A stretch of DNA of 64,000 nt. Source: Diadema setosum. Its lineage: Eukaryota; Echinodermata; Echinoidea; Diadematoida; Diadematidae. Location of the stretch: positions 22,465,403 to 22,529,402 of the forward strand of contig CM067067.1 of NCBI GenBank assembly GCA_033980235.1, written 5' to 3'. The translations under genes were made by a program, and so were the position numbers. Positions 12,840 through 24,321 of the stretch are shown here, piece after piece; position 1 is the stretch's first letter, and every line of letters begins with the position of its first letter. The notes beneath the pieces are model-generated. The model had not been told where the DNA came from, did not search any database, and saw only the letters and a program-made list of their open reading frames with translations.

Positions 12840-13300
12840 TCCAGACACACATCACTGAAAAACTTTCTAGCGACAACCGCTCACGAAACAAAGTTTCTGG
12901 CAAACAAGTGTCTGGTCGATGAAGCTTCGAGATTTAGAGCAGACACGAAGGGACCTGTATTGCGGACTCTTGCTCGAAAGTTCAAATATCCAATTTTGTC
13001 TCGGAGGGACGATCCCGAACCCCACCAATTACCCCCACCCCCCTTCCCCAACACCCAATCGCATCTCCTCCGAACCGCTTTTTCGCCATTTCTCTCTCTC
13101 TCTCTGCCCTCTTCCTTGGGGGTTCCCTGGGTGTGTTGATTCAGCTTGAGAGGCTACGGAGGAGCAGTCGGAGCACTCCCTCGCATGGTGGAAAAGGGAG
13201 AAGAAATAACGCCGACTGTCATTTGCTCATCTCAGTCTGGATACACTTGGGAGTCTGACATAATTACTTGCAAATGCACCTATGCTAACATCGGATGCGA
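12840..13300. other. GC-balanced unique block, candidate regulatory sequence
   Basis: Unique sequence with several CpGs, a C-rich stretch (13020-13060) and a CT repeat (13090-13105). Three plus-strand frames are open across it, which argues for composition rather than coding. No motif supports a protein. Confidence 0.28.
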
Positions 13301-16300
13301 ACACATCACACTACCTTTTTTTTCACTCTTCTCTTCTTTTATGTCTACCCCCCCCCCCACATCCTCGACCAAAGTAGAGAAAGCCTGAGCAGGGAACAAA
13401 GGACAAATGTAGCAAAGAAGACATGTTACAATGTAGGTCCTCTCTACATTTCAATCTGAACATCTAGATGGGACTAAAAAAATTCACCTGTGTTACTTCA
13501 TGTTTTTGCTTTCATCTAATCACAGTTAGCCGACTACTGCCACATAAGAGCAACACAAGGGTTGTATGTCGCTACACTGTTCTACAAGAACGAGAAGATT
13601 ATGTTCCATCTCATCCCTTGGTAATGCTTGGGAGAAAGCATAAAATGCGATGAATATTTTTGAAAGCAAAAGAAAAAAAAAGAAAAGAAAAGAAAAGAAA
13701 TCACATAAAGAAGCATAATGTTTGATGGTACAAGTAGCTTATGAAATGTAGTACACTTGTATAAAAGGACATGCACGATGGGGCCAAATATGGCAATAGC
13801 ATGCCGGCACAATCAAGAGCAAAATCAACACTACCATATTCAATTACGCCCACACAAACGCACCACAAGCAGTCACATAAACAAACAGGGATGACCAGTA
13901 ACTCCCACATCTTTTATCAGACATACACAACCTGGCAATGCAATTTGTATTTTCATATGATTCATAAAAAAAAAATAAATAACCATGTGCATGTGAATGT
14001 ACACGTCTTACATTCACTGTAAATGAAGTGAAATGAAATCTGCAAAACGCCCATATATGTCGGAAGAGGCATCACTTTTTTATGCGTATGAAAGACACAA
14101 ACATGACTACTGTCCTCTCATTATGTAGTACAGACTGAGAGAGAATGCATTTATGTAACTATACAAGAAACAGGCACACTTGCCCGGCAAAATGCTCAAG
14201 CTGCTACCTTCATTCATACAATATTGTAAGGAGCTTCAATGAATCAAATTCACTGTAAGTTACATTTCCTTGAAATGTCTGTTCAAATGGTAACCGTATC
14301 ACAGCAGCCGCTCAATTGTCAATGTTTTCAAATCTACCTTATAAACAGATTGCTTCATGCATTCTTCTGCTTCTATCAACAAGATGTCATTCAATGCATT
14401 GCTTGAACAAAAAATAAAAACAACAAATACCACAGAAACTGATTTGATTTGTTACTACTTTTACGTACCGTAGATATATATTATATATTCAATCTTGCGT
14501 CTACTTCAAACTCATACACTCTGCTCCAAATGGTTATTGTCAGCGTGGCTTTGGTCAAAATTGGGAGAGCCACGCACTAAGACATCCTGAGATTTCTTTT
14601 AAACTCAGATTCTCTCACTCCTAATCCTGGTATTCTCGCACATGACCAATCACACGCTTAATAAGGGAATTAAAAGAAAGGATATTGAATTTCAATCCAT
14701 TAGCCTTATATGAAACAAAGTTGATATAAAAATCCAGCAGCAGATACACATTAATAACGAAAAGGACGGTGGATTTGCTATATTCTGTCACCCTTATTCT
14801 TCAGTCCACTTCTCATGATCTACCTATGATCATTATTCATAGGAAAGATTTCAAGGTGGCAGATCAAATCAGTGGAACCTTGACAGGAATTGTTAAGAGC
14901 ACACAGGAAAAGGTCTAAAAGAATGGAAAACCATGATCAGGGTTTACAGCGGGGAGGAATTTTTCATTGGAGTATACACCTATATAAAGGGAAGGATGAA
15001 CAAGGATGGACAGGATGGAGGATGGGAGTCCTGAGATGAAGACTGTATTGTATGCGATGGTAGGTAGGTCACTTGGCAAAGTTAGCTGCCGTCATGAATA
15101 AAACCCGTCACTTGGAAATGTGATAGAGAAGACAATTGGGCGTTTGTGTCCCCGAACGGCCATGGAGCTTTTCTTTTACTTTTCCCTTTTCCTCCACCTT
15201 TCTCTTTTTTTTTTTTCTCTCTCGCACCCTTAACGAAGAAGCCATTCATATTTGATGCTGTTGACATTGATGTGTAATCTTGTTAGCGTCATGGGTGTAG
15301 TGAGTGTGCAAGAGGAGGGTTTGATAATGGGATGGGGAAGAAAGCGTGGAAATATCTCGGCTCAATGGCATGCTTTTGTCCCTTTTGCTTGGGTGAAATT
15401 GCGCTCATCTTCCCCGTCCCCAGAGCCGAACTCGGCACGGGGGGGGGGGCAGCTTAAGAGTGCGCCTTGGCGGAGAAGCAAAAAATGAAGTAAATAACAA
15501 ACACAACATCTGCATTTCAATCACACAAGGATTTTTAGAGGAGAGCAATCAGCACAAACAGATCCACGCAGGCGTGTGATTTTGAAGCCGCCGTGCCCAA
15601 TTTTCTCACGGAGTTCATTTTGTTTGTCAACTACTAGCGGGTAAATGCGATCCTCCGATCCGCTTGAGGGATGAAATTCACTTGTTGCCAATATTGTGCA
15701 TTGGGGTACACAAAAATCAGGAATGCAGATGAGCTGGGGTAATTATACACAAATATTCTAAATGTGCCTTCAACAGAACTTTTTTATACGGTGGCATGAC
15801 AGAGTTGGCTTTGATGCAATCATAAACTTACAAAAACAAAATGGTAGGCATTTCAATGAAAATTGATGTACATTAAGAAAGTCATTATATGAAAATTTTG
15901 ATGATTTTTCAGTTATTTACACATGGAATAGTAATGTGGTTGCAACCACTATGTAAACTATAAGATGAGGTAATGTCATCATCTCAAATCTAAAAGTATC
16001 TAGAATTGACTGGTACATCATAAATGTTATGTTTTTGCTGATTACTTAACAACTACTTGTACAACATGCTCTGCTTTGAAAAAAAACACACAAACAAACA
16101 GGTCATATTAATAGGTTATCACAATGCTTTGATACTTCAATGTAACAGATTAAAAAAAAAAGAGCAAAAGGAATATAAAAACCTTATAGAACTAAAAAAT
16201 TGAGTGAAGATGTAGGTTAATGTCAGAGAGGTTCCATTAGTTCACCGTTGGAGACCTATGGATTGTGGTTTCATACCGATTGTTAGCACTGCCTAAATCA

Positions 16301-16503
16301 TCCGGTTAGAAAGCTGTCTTATCTTCAAATGTTCAGCTTTGAACCTGTGACAGCAAAGCTTCCTAACAGTACACACAGGAATGTCTGCAACAAATGTAAA
16401 GCTGTATGAAGCAGTGTACAAGGTAATGAGAAAAGAGATTATTTCCCCAAACTCCCTCTACCTAAACCCCGTTAAACACTCATCCCCCCCCCCATAAAAC
16501 AGT
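13301..16503. other. Non-coding sequence with simple repeats
   Basis: Holds C11 (13348-13358), an AAAAG repeat (13671-13699), a poly-T run (15207-15217), G11 (15439-15449) and C10 (16484-16493). Around 15080-15680 the DNA is more GC-balanced and non-repetitive, with two short overlapping frames. A small hairpin with arms CCTATGA and TCATAGG lies at about 14822-14842. No gene is recognised. Confidence 0.5.
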
Positions 16504-16597
16504 CTAACCTGTTGAAGACGGGCTGATGTTGCTACAACACACATTTCCATTAGACACCTGCCCGAGTATACTCGGAACTCGTCCTCAAACGGGTTAA
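16504..16597 (+). mobile_element. Family A palindromic MITE, copy 4
   Basis: Left edge CTAACCTGTTGAAGACG (decayed TTAA), right edge CCTCAAACGGGTTAA. The middle GCTACAACACACATTTCC is conserved, and the inner palindrome has one change (CCCGAGTATACTCGGA). Confidence 0.85.
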
Positions 16598-16903
16598 GAA
16601 GGAATGTTTTATATGGGGAAAAAAAAACAAAAACTTTGCCATCATTACATCCCTATACCTACATACTAGGCACATTCTGATTCAGCTGTCCACTTTGCCA
16701 TACCAATTTTCCATCAATAGTTTAAAGATATATTTCAGATGTAGACAATTGGTTGGAGGTTCCCACAATAAAGAAAAGGAAAATATATGTATGCATATTA
16801 TATATTTGTTCATACATTCTTCCACAATGACATGAAGTATTTTGATTCATATTTCCCTTCAACGTCACTAGCGATATTCTAAATTAGATGATGTCTCTGG
16901 CAC
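16598..16903. other. AT-rich non-coding sequence
   Basis: No feature seen; short A-run near 16619-16627. Confidence 0.6.
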
Positions 16904-17117
16904 TACTGTACGAGCTAAAATTTTCGCGTACAGATATTTTCGCGAATTACTACTTGGAGGACATTTTCGCGTGTTGTCAATTTCGAGGTTGCGAGGGTCT
17001 CGCGAGTTTTTGTTTTCGCACGTTGTTATTTTCGCGTGTTGTTATTTTCGCGGTTCAAAGGCGATTCGTGAAATTCGCAAAAATAAAACCACCACGAAAA
17101 TTTCAGCTTGTACAGTA
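16904..17117 (+). mobile_element. TTTTCGCG family MITE, divergent copy
   Basis: A 214-bp element from TACTGTACGAGC to GCTTGTACAGTA with inverted ends. Inside, ATTTTCGCG recurs at least five times, at short intervals. It matches the copies at 21386, 57837 and 49354 in length, outer TACTGTA...TACAGTA ends and CGCG-rich make-up, but the sequence just inside the ends differs (CGAGCTAAAATTTTCGCG), so it is a related subfamily. TA edges are compatible with a Tc1/mariner-type origin (inference). Confidence 0.8.
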
Positions 17118-19455
17118 TCTCATCAAAAGCCCTGACTCTTATGTGCCAGAATGGACATGCCAGTACTTATTTACAAGAATGTGAAGTGAAAGTGGCAGTG
17201 GTGGTGGTGGTGGGGGGGTTATGAGTTTACCTCAAGTGTCTATAAGAGATGATAGTTACAATTAACTATATTGCAAGATTCGGCAATCCAGTTTATGCAA
17301 ATGTGCAAATCATATTTCATAAAAAGTCATTTAATTTTTTTTTTTAACACATGAAAAATGATACAAAAGTATGTAAAGGCATTATGAGTTGGAATTTTTT
17401 TTAGTCTGGTCTCTCATCACTGGGGTAATCTATCATTCAAACATTTCAAGTAGGTTCATGATGCACTATTGATAATTGTATCTGTGTAAACAGAGAAAAG
17501 CTGAGTGTGTTATTGTTAACTTTCATCATCTCTTTATACAGAAAATAGATTTTTTGCTTACCGGTTATTTGTTTCTTTTTTTTCTTCATAAGACCTACAT
17601 CCTTCTGCCTCCTCAAATGGATGTACTTGCAATCACAGGATACTCCATCAAGTAGCACAGTCACCATTTGAATTAATGGTCATAACTCCTCTCACTATCC
17701 CCCCCCCCCCCCAGTGTCTAATTCAAACTTTGGCTACTTTTTTCCTTTCTTCTTTGCTAGTAATAATCTTGAAAAAAAAAATTTTGTCTACACATCCCTA
17801 TTTGCATTTCACATTTCAAGGTCACATTAGAGAACATGAAGTTACACACAAGAATTGTCAGAATTCATAGTGTCAGCATGGATGACAATGCAGAATGGAA
17901 AAATGCAATGGAGCATGGGAAGAAGGGGGGAATAATATAACTTATAAGGAAAAATGCTCAGCAGAGGGAGCAAAATTCACAAAATACAAATGAAAATTTT
18001 TGAAAAAAAAAAAAAATGTGGAGAGACCTTTGAACGGCAGCCAGCCAGCCAGCAGAAGGGCCGCATGAAACACAGGGCTCTGGAGGGGATTACTGAACTT
18101 GACGGCAAATGAAGTGTAACATGGGAGGCTAAATTAAACAATGATTCACTAGCAGGGCTCACACACGAGTGGGTATGACTGACCTCTGTAACCTAGAAAA
18201 TCGTTTCACAAGTTTCCTCAGTCCCTCCGTTTCTCCCCCACCCCCCTTCCCCACTCCCATTACTTGTTTTTCTTGTGCTGGTGCCCTACATAAATGTACG
18301 TGCCTACACATACCCATGTGCCGATCGAGCTCGTACAACGGGTGTAGCACGTACAGCAGGCTACATGCATCCCCTCCGGCATTAACCTGACAACAGTAAC
18401 TGCTAATGCATGCTTACGAGGTGGGAGGGCAATGCGCGATAATGACAAATTTATTACAGTGTTGCACAGGGCACTATGAGGTTGCGTTGCCCGCCAAATG
18501 AAAGCAAGGTGAGAGGCTCTTTAGACAGCAAATCAACAAGTTCTTTTGCATCAACATCATCAGAGTATATATATTCAAAGGGGGCTTGATACTCATCTTT
18601 AATAGCTGTCTACAATTTTCCTTTCCTTTTTTTTTATTTTATAAATATTTTTGTCTTTATGGAAAATATGAAGCAGTGGGCCTCAGCATCAAAAGCATTG
18701 AACAGAGATTACTGTTCACTATTGGCACAGCACGAGATCTACAGGGAGTACGTACAGGATATCTTCTGAATTAAGATGGGCTCACACAAATGGTTCACAC
18801 TGCTCCCCTAGCCGCCCCACGGTTCAACTTAGTACAGTTTTGTTCGAAAGACTTTGTATAACTCTCTTGTTGGAGGGCCAATCGAGGGTAGTCATGATAC
18901 TGTTAACAAGGAATATTTCATAGGATAGAAATCTTCACAAATTTCCTGCACGCATGACCTACTGCAAAAATAACCTACATATATATATTTGGAGATGTAA
19001 GATTTTGACCCCCCCAAAAAAAATAAATAAATAAAAAGAACTGCCTAATTTACATATATACACCTGTTTATTAAACTAAAAATAGCCTGGTGCAAAAAGC
19101 AAAAGCAACAACAAGAACATACAAACTAAGCAAGCAACACGAAAAAAAAAGGAATATCTTTGTTGAGACAAATGGGCAGTGGCACACCCTAGGACGCACC
19201 TAAAAAAACAGGGCATATTTCTACTACTGTATGCAGGGCATGCCTAGCTAATGTCGTCTTCAAAGTTACACATACAGCAGTGTGACAAAAACAATCCCCC
19301 CCCCCCCGAAAAAAAATAATGATAATGATAATAAAATAAATAAATAAAAAAAACATTGAGAAGTTATACACATTACATTTTCCTTTTTAAATCTTGTCAA
19401 GCAAATAACAACATTAGCCTACAATATCTTGTGATTGCCATCTCTGGCCATGGTA
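17118..19455. other. Non-coding sequence with GC-balanced patches
   Basis: Holds a GGT repeat (17196-17218), a C14 run (17699-17712), poly-A (18002-18015) and C12 (19296-19307). The stretch 17870-18450 is unique and less AT-rich (AGCCAGCCAGCCAGCAG at about 18038), with short open frames on both strands. It could be regulatory, but nothing shows it. Confidence 0.45.
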
Positions 19456-19740
19456 CATGTATGAATGGAACCAGCCTCGGAAGGGTTAAGATCTTGTCCC
19501 CCCACCCCGGCTATGGCGACTGTCACGATGAATGCTATGGCAGCCAGGTGGCTCTCAGAGCTGCCTGCCATTCATCAGAGAGGAACCATCAGTGTCTGGA
19601 CCCCAAAGGTGTGCACGGACCGGACAGATGAACCCTGCCCCCCGCCAGCTAGCAGTCCTTCAGTGGACCTGGAAGGACGATATAACCATGTATGCAGATA
19701 TCCGCACATCTGGAGAATGATGAGCAGCGGATAGCCCCTG
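19456..19740. other. GC-rich unique island, exon or regulatory candidate
   Basis: Clearly richer in G+C than the surrounding DNA, with four overlapping open frames (91, 89 and 62 codons plus; 124 codons minus). The 91-codon frame reads ...GYGDCHDECYGSQVALRAAC... with several cysteines, but no family is recognised. There is no clear splice acceptor and donor pair bounding one frame. I keep it as an unassigned candidate. Confidence 0.3.
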
Positions 19741-21385
19741 CGAGTAGCGCATACCTTTAAAGTATATAGCACTAGGACGTACATGTACTCGGTGAAGATG
19801 ACACGTTTGCCAGGTGAAAATGCCAAGCAAGAAATTTGGAAGGGGTGTGCATCTTGGAGATTCCCCTCGTCCAAATCTACGAGGAGCTTTGCAAAGGTGG
19901 CATGGGATACATCCATGTACACGTAGCTGGAAGTGTTGTGGTTCAACATTTAGCTCAAAATGTCACATCAAAATCATTAATAAAATCATGTTTCTTTCAT
20001 CTGTCCCTACCTCCCATCCTTACCTCCCCAAAAACACACACAAAGAAAAAAACAAACAAACAAGAAAGTAATATGGCTTCACATGAACAAAATATATTAC
20101 AGATGAAGGACTATTGATACAATCAATACATTGACTAGTAGTAGGAAAAGGAATATACTGAATATATACATCTGAAGGGTATGAATGCTAGAATTTGAAG
20201 ATAGCATTTCAATCAGTCGAAGTGTTCCTGACAAATGATAAATGAATAAGTAAAGAAAGACAAAAAAAGAAAGAAAGAAAACATTAAAGAAAACTATAAC
20301 CATGGTAGAACATAAAAAAACTTAGTCAACTAGATCACATAATGCTGTTTATCTAATCACTGGCTTATACTGGACTATCAACCCACAGCACATATGTGCT
20401 CTTTTTTTTTCTTTCTTTCTTTCTTTCTTTTTCGGTATTTTCTGCTCAAGCTTTCCACATCGATCTCCCTAGCTAGTATCAGAATCGAACATCGGTTCGT
20501 TCATTCAGAGCACAAAGGGGCCCGGCATCGAAATTGTTTCACGAAACACTTCCTCTGTAACTTTCCCAGATGGTAACACAGCTGGTAGTTGAAGAAAACA
20601 TTACGCAAATTAGATAGCTACAGTGTACATAATACATAGAGAAACACAAAAAGATTTATTGCTTTTATAATCTTTAAAGGTATATGTCACACACTTTGAG
20701 ATGCAGGTTTTAGTAGAAATATTGCCACCATTCTGCTAATAGTGTCTTCTGCCTTTTCTTTTTTCTTTTTTTTTTTTTGGTGTGTATGTGTATGTTTAGA
20801 AAAAGTTGACAGTAAGTATCATCAGATGTTGCGATATAAAACTTGTTGGCATTATCCTGCATGATGTACAAACTGCTTCCACACCACTGTACATAGTATT
20901 AATCAACCAATACGACTCAATGGCAAGTCATGACATACTGTACATGGGTGTACATGGTAAACTCTTCGCATACCCATATAAGTCTATAAACTCTAAACTG
21001 CAGCACTAAGGACCCTGTACAAAATGTTCAGTCAGATACAATCATAAATTCTGACATGCTCCTAAAATTTGTGCCAAGGTTTCGGCTGTAGACGGTCTGA
21101 ACTTCCCCAGGAAATTACCTTCCCAGCTTAACAAATCACATATGACCTATTTTCATTGCTGCTGCTACTGCCTATAGCCAATACAGCATTCAAACTTGCC
21201 TTCCTCTTTAATGTGATCTTTTCTTCAGCTTTTTTTCCTTCTGAAATCATCTCCCCCCCCCATATTAGTTCAATATATTATATGTGCATAATATGTTTAT
21301 ATATGTGTATACTATATATTAAACATTGTGGTATATTTATTCTATACATACATAGTAATACTCTGTTATAGGTGCCAATCTAGAT
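19741..21385. other. AT-rich non-coding sequence
   Basis: Contains (TTTC)n at 20404-20432, AAAC repeat near 20050-20063, a poly-T run (20767-20779) and scattered chance frames. No gene or element identified. Confidence 0.55.
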
Positions 21386-21599
21386 TACTGTAAAAGTGGA
21401 AATTTTCGCGGTGTTGAAATTTTTGCACATTTCGCGCAACCAGGAACTAGCGTGAAAATAAAAGCAAGCAGATATTTCTGCATGCCAAAATGTTTCAGTA
21501 TTTGATGTCTTGATTCCGCAGAATTAGAAACATGCAAAACTCTTCTTACTTGGCTGAGCACGAAAAATTAGTTGTGTGAAAATATCCACTTTTACAGTA
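21386..21599 (+). mobile_element. TTTTCGCG family MITE, copy 2
   Basis: A 214-bp element with inverted ends TACTGTAAAAGTGG and CCACTTTTACAGTA. Inside are AATTTTCGCGGTGTTG, ATTTCGCGCAACCAG, GTCTTGATTCCG and GAGCACGAAAAATTAG. Several CGCG sites have decayed to TGTG or CATG, the pattern expected from methyl-CpG deamination. Very similar to 57837-58051. Confidence 0.92.
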
Positions 21600-22589
21600 T
21601 GTGATGTCATATATTTTACACAAGCTAACATTTTGGGTGAATGAAGCAATATTAGTAAAACATGTCAGTGTAAGACGGGACAGGATTTCATTGTGATGCA
21701 AAAACCTACTATCAAACTCTTGCGTGTAAATATGGCTATTGAAACTAGGTCTTGTATCAATCCAAAACTACCAAGGCCATGGCGTTGGGTGTTCCTCTGG
21801 TGATTGGCCTGTTGCCCCTCTATACATGTAATATGAAATTAAAAAGACTAAAAAATTCAGTATCTGACCTTGTTCATTTTTCATGTCCTTCCTAGAACCA
21901 ATTACTTATGCTGTATAAAAACAAAGTGGCCTTTTAGAGAACTGGCCTTGTGCAGAAATAGTCTTTGAGCCTAGTGAAACACTGGTCACGGTTGTACTTA
22001 ACTCTGTACTTTGCTTTAAAATCATAGACTGCACAATTGTAGTGCTGCCATCACCTTCCAAATTACTTAGAATGGTATTCAATACTATGTAATACCATAC
22101 AATACACTGCAATATTTCTAAGCATTAAACAAACTGATATCTACATATTTCTATCTTGGGCACGTCAAAACATACTTTGCATGTAATAGTGCAAATGCAC
22201 GATATATGTGTTCTCGAGTGCCCAAGTATACTCGACATATGACATCGCGATCTAGATCACCAGCCAAGCACAGCCATGCTCCTAAATCAAACCACAAATT
22301 TTCCCCTTATTGATTCCCATCCCCCCCCCCCCCCATTTTTTCTTTCTTGTTTGCTTGAGTCACTTTCAGCTGCCTGAGTCTTTATACATGATGGAGAGAA
22401 GGGGGGGGGGGGTGCCGGAGGCGGGTAAGGGGGGATTGCATATCAATGATAGAGCCGAAAGTCATCTGTAACAGTAAAATCAGGGGACAGAATTTCCCCA
22501 TATGTGTACTTTCTCGGCACCATACACTTAAATTGAGGACGAGGGGGAGCTGAGAGAAGAGAAAGGGGATGGGGGGAAAAAAAATGCAT
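21600..22589. other. Non-coding sequence with poly-C and poly-G tracts
   Basis: Holds C14 (22321-22334) and, 66 bp further on, G12 (22401-22412) followed by GGG and GGGGGG, a potential G-quadruplex region. Otherwise AT-rich with no gene seen. Confidence 0.5.
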
Positions 22590-22885
22590 CATTGAATGTA
22601 GCAGAGCAACCTTGGCATTTTATTTTTAGCTGCATTCTGATGGAGTCTAAATCACTGCCACCCGTGGTTCATTTGGACCTTAATCAGACCAAGTTCAAAT
22701 TTGTAACCGCTGACATGTCCAACTGTGGCGTAGGTTGGCCGCTTAATCAGCCGTATTCTATTAGTGACTCTGGCAGGCATTTTACGGGAAGCAGGCCGCT
22801 GTATGGGCTCCCTTTTGAGTATACACAGAAGCTGCACAGAAAACACAACATATATTTCTCTAGAGGATGATTTCAAATGCCACAA
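22590..22885. other. GC-balanced unique block, candidate regulatory sequence
   Basis: Three frames are open at once (92 and 76 codons plus, 77 codons minus) over a unique, non-repetitive stretch that includes AGGTTGGCCGCTTAATCAGC. The 92-codon frame shows no recognisable domain. Its texture resembles conserved non-coding elements; this is inference. Confidence 0.3.
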
Positions 22886-23099
22886 GCAAATGACTTCACC
22901 TGAATTAAAAGATGACCGCTATATGACATCTCTACTCCTTTTAATAAATGCACTGACAAATTTGTACATCCCCTTGTTGCAGCAATTGCTTTAGTATATT
23001 TGGCATCGTTCCATTTTCTGCAGGCATTTACATATTATTATGGTTTATCAAGCTTTCTCACACTTTTGGGAAGGAACATACATGTATACAGTGTGTGCA

Positions 23100-23147
<48 letters not shown>

Positions 23148-23881
23148 TATCAACCATCCCATGAAAAGTTAATGGTTTAGAATATTTCATGTGCAGATCT
23201 CGTACATGTATCTCGAGACAGTGGTACATTGTCTCAACAACCTAGCTGGCATGCATCATGATAGGGACATGACAGTTTTCGGAAGTTCCTAAAATCCTCT
23301 ATGATAAATGTGTACTTGAGGGTGTATACACAGTAACAATGAAAAAAAAAATAGGGAGAAAGAGAGAAGAGAGACTTTCAATTATTTGAAGGGATGTCAA
23401 AAACATCATGTATTTTTTTTGTTCATAGCCAAGGACATCAAGTTCCATGTGTGTACATGACAATTATCCATTGTCAAAGCCCCTGGGCTTGATACCCTCA
23501 GTCATAATTAACACATTCTAAAATCAAATGGAGTGGGCGGAATAATAACCGGCCTTGCTCCTCTTTCAAAATGTGTATGAAAAAAAATATATATACATAT
23601 TTATATGGTATACAACTGTCGACAGGGAGAAAAATCTTCTATTTCCACGAAGGATGATCATGATTTATATATGGGAGCATTGTTGCTGATTGTTGTTCCT
23701 TGTCTATGAAATTGTTTCCGGATGTATGGGGGCAGTGTACTTTTGAGGTTTATCTGTTTTATGATGTTCTATTTCTATTTGTTCTCTTTTTTTTTTCTAA
23801 CTTTGAGAGGGAAAGGTATACACCAAATGTTTAATATTTCAAAGATTGACTGGCACTGTACATCTCACTGCTAACTCATGA
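22886..23881. repeat. Non-coding DNA with (AC)n microsatellite at 23102-23145
   Basis: About 22 AC dinucleotides at 23102-23145. The remainder is AT-rich unique sequence with short poly-A and poly-T runs and no gene. Confidence 0.8.
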
Positions 23882-23974
23882 TCATTGAGGATGGACTGAT
23901 TTTGCTACAACCCGCATTTCCCATAGACATCTGCCCGAGTATACCGGTACTTGCAACTCGTCCTCGACGGGTTG
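23882..23974 (+). mobile_element. Family A palindromic MITE, copy 5
   Basis: Left edge decayed (ATCATTGAGGATGGACTG), right edge AACTCGTCCTCGACGGGTTGA. The middle TTTTGCTACAACCCGCATT is conserved. The inner palindrome is interrupted by a short insertion (GAGTATACCGGTACTTGC). Confidence 0.8.
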
Positions 23975-24218
23975 AACCATTGGATGTGAGATATAATGTC
24001 TGGGGTAAATAGCCAGCTGGTTTTTTATTTTCCTTGACAAGACATACGCGATTAGGTACTAACAAATTCAAAAGTGGCACAGGGAATTCCACACAAGTGA
24101 AATTACTGACAAGACAACAGATACATATCAGACAAGTTCATAATATTCATTTGAATTGATAACAAACCAAAAAAAAATGCTGCATATTTATGATGCATTA
24201 CCAACAACATCTCTACTG
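23975..24218. other. AT-rich spacer between two MITEs
   Basis: No feature seen. Confidence 0.6.
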
Positions 24219-24321
24219 TTAACCCATTGACGACGAGTCCCGAGTATACTCGGGCAGGGGTTTATGGGAAATGCGTATTTATATATATTGTAGCAAAATC
24301 GGTCTGTCCTCAATGGGTTAA
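24219..24321 (-). mobile_element. Family A palindromic MITE, copy 6 (inverted)
   Basis: TTAA at both edges. In this orientation the perfect palindrome CCCGAGTATACTCGGG comes first, followed by TTTATGGGAAATGCG and TAGCAAAATCGGTCTGTC. A short AT insertion (TTATATATA) lengthens the middle. The pair with copy 5, 245 bp away, is in inverted orientation. Confidence 0.9.
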
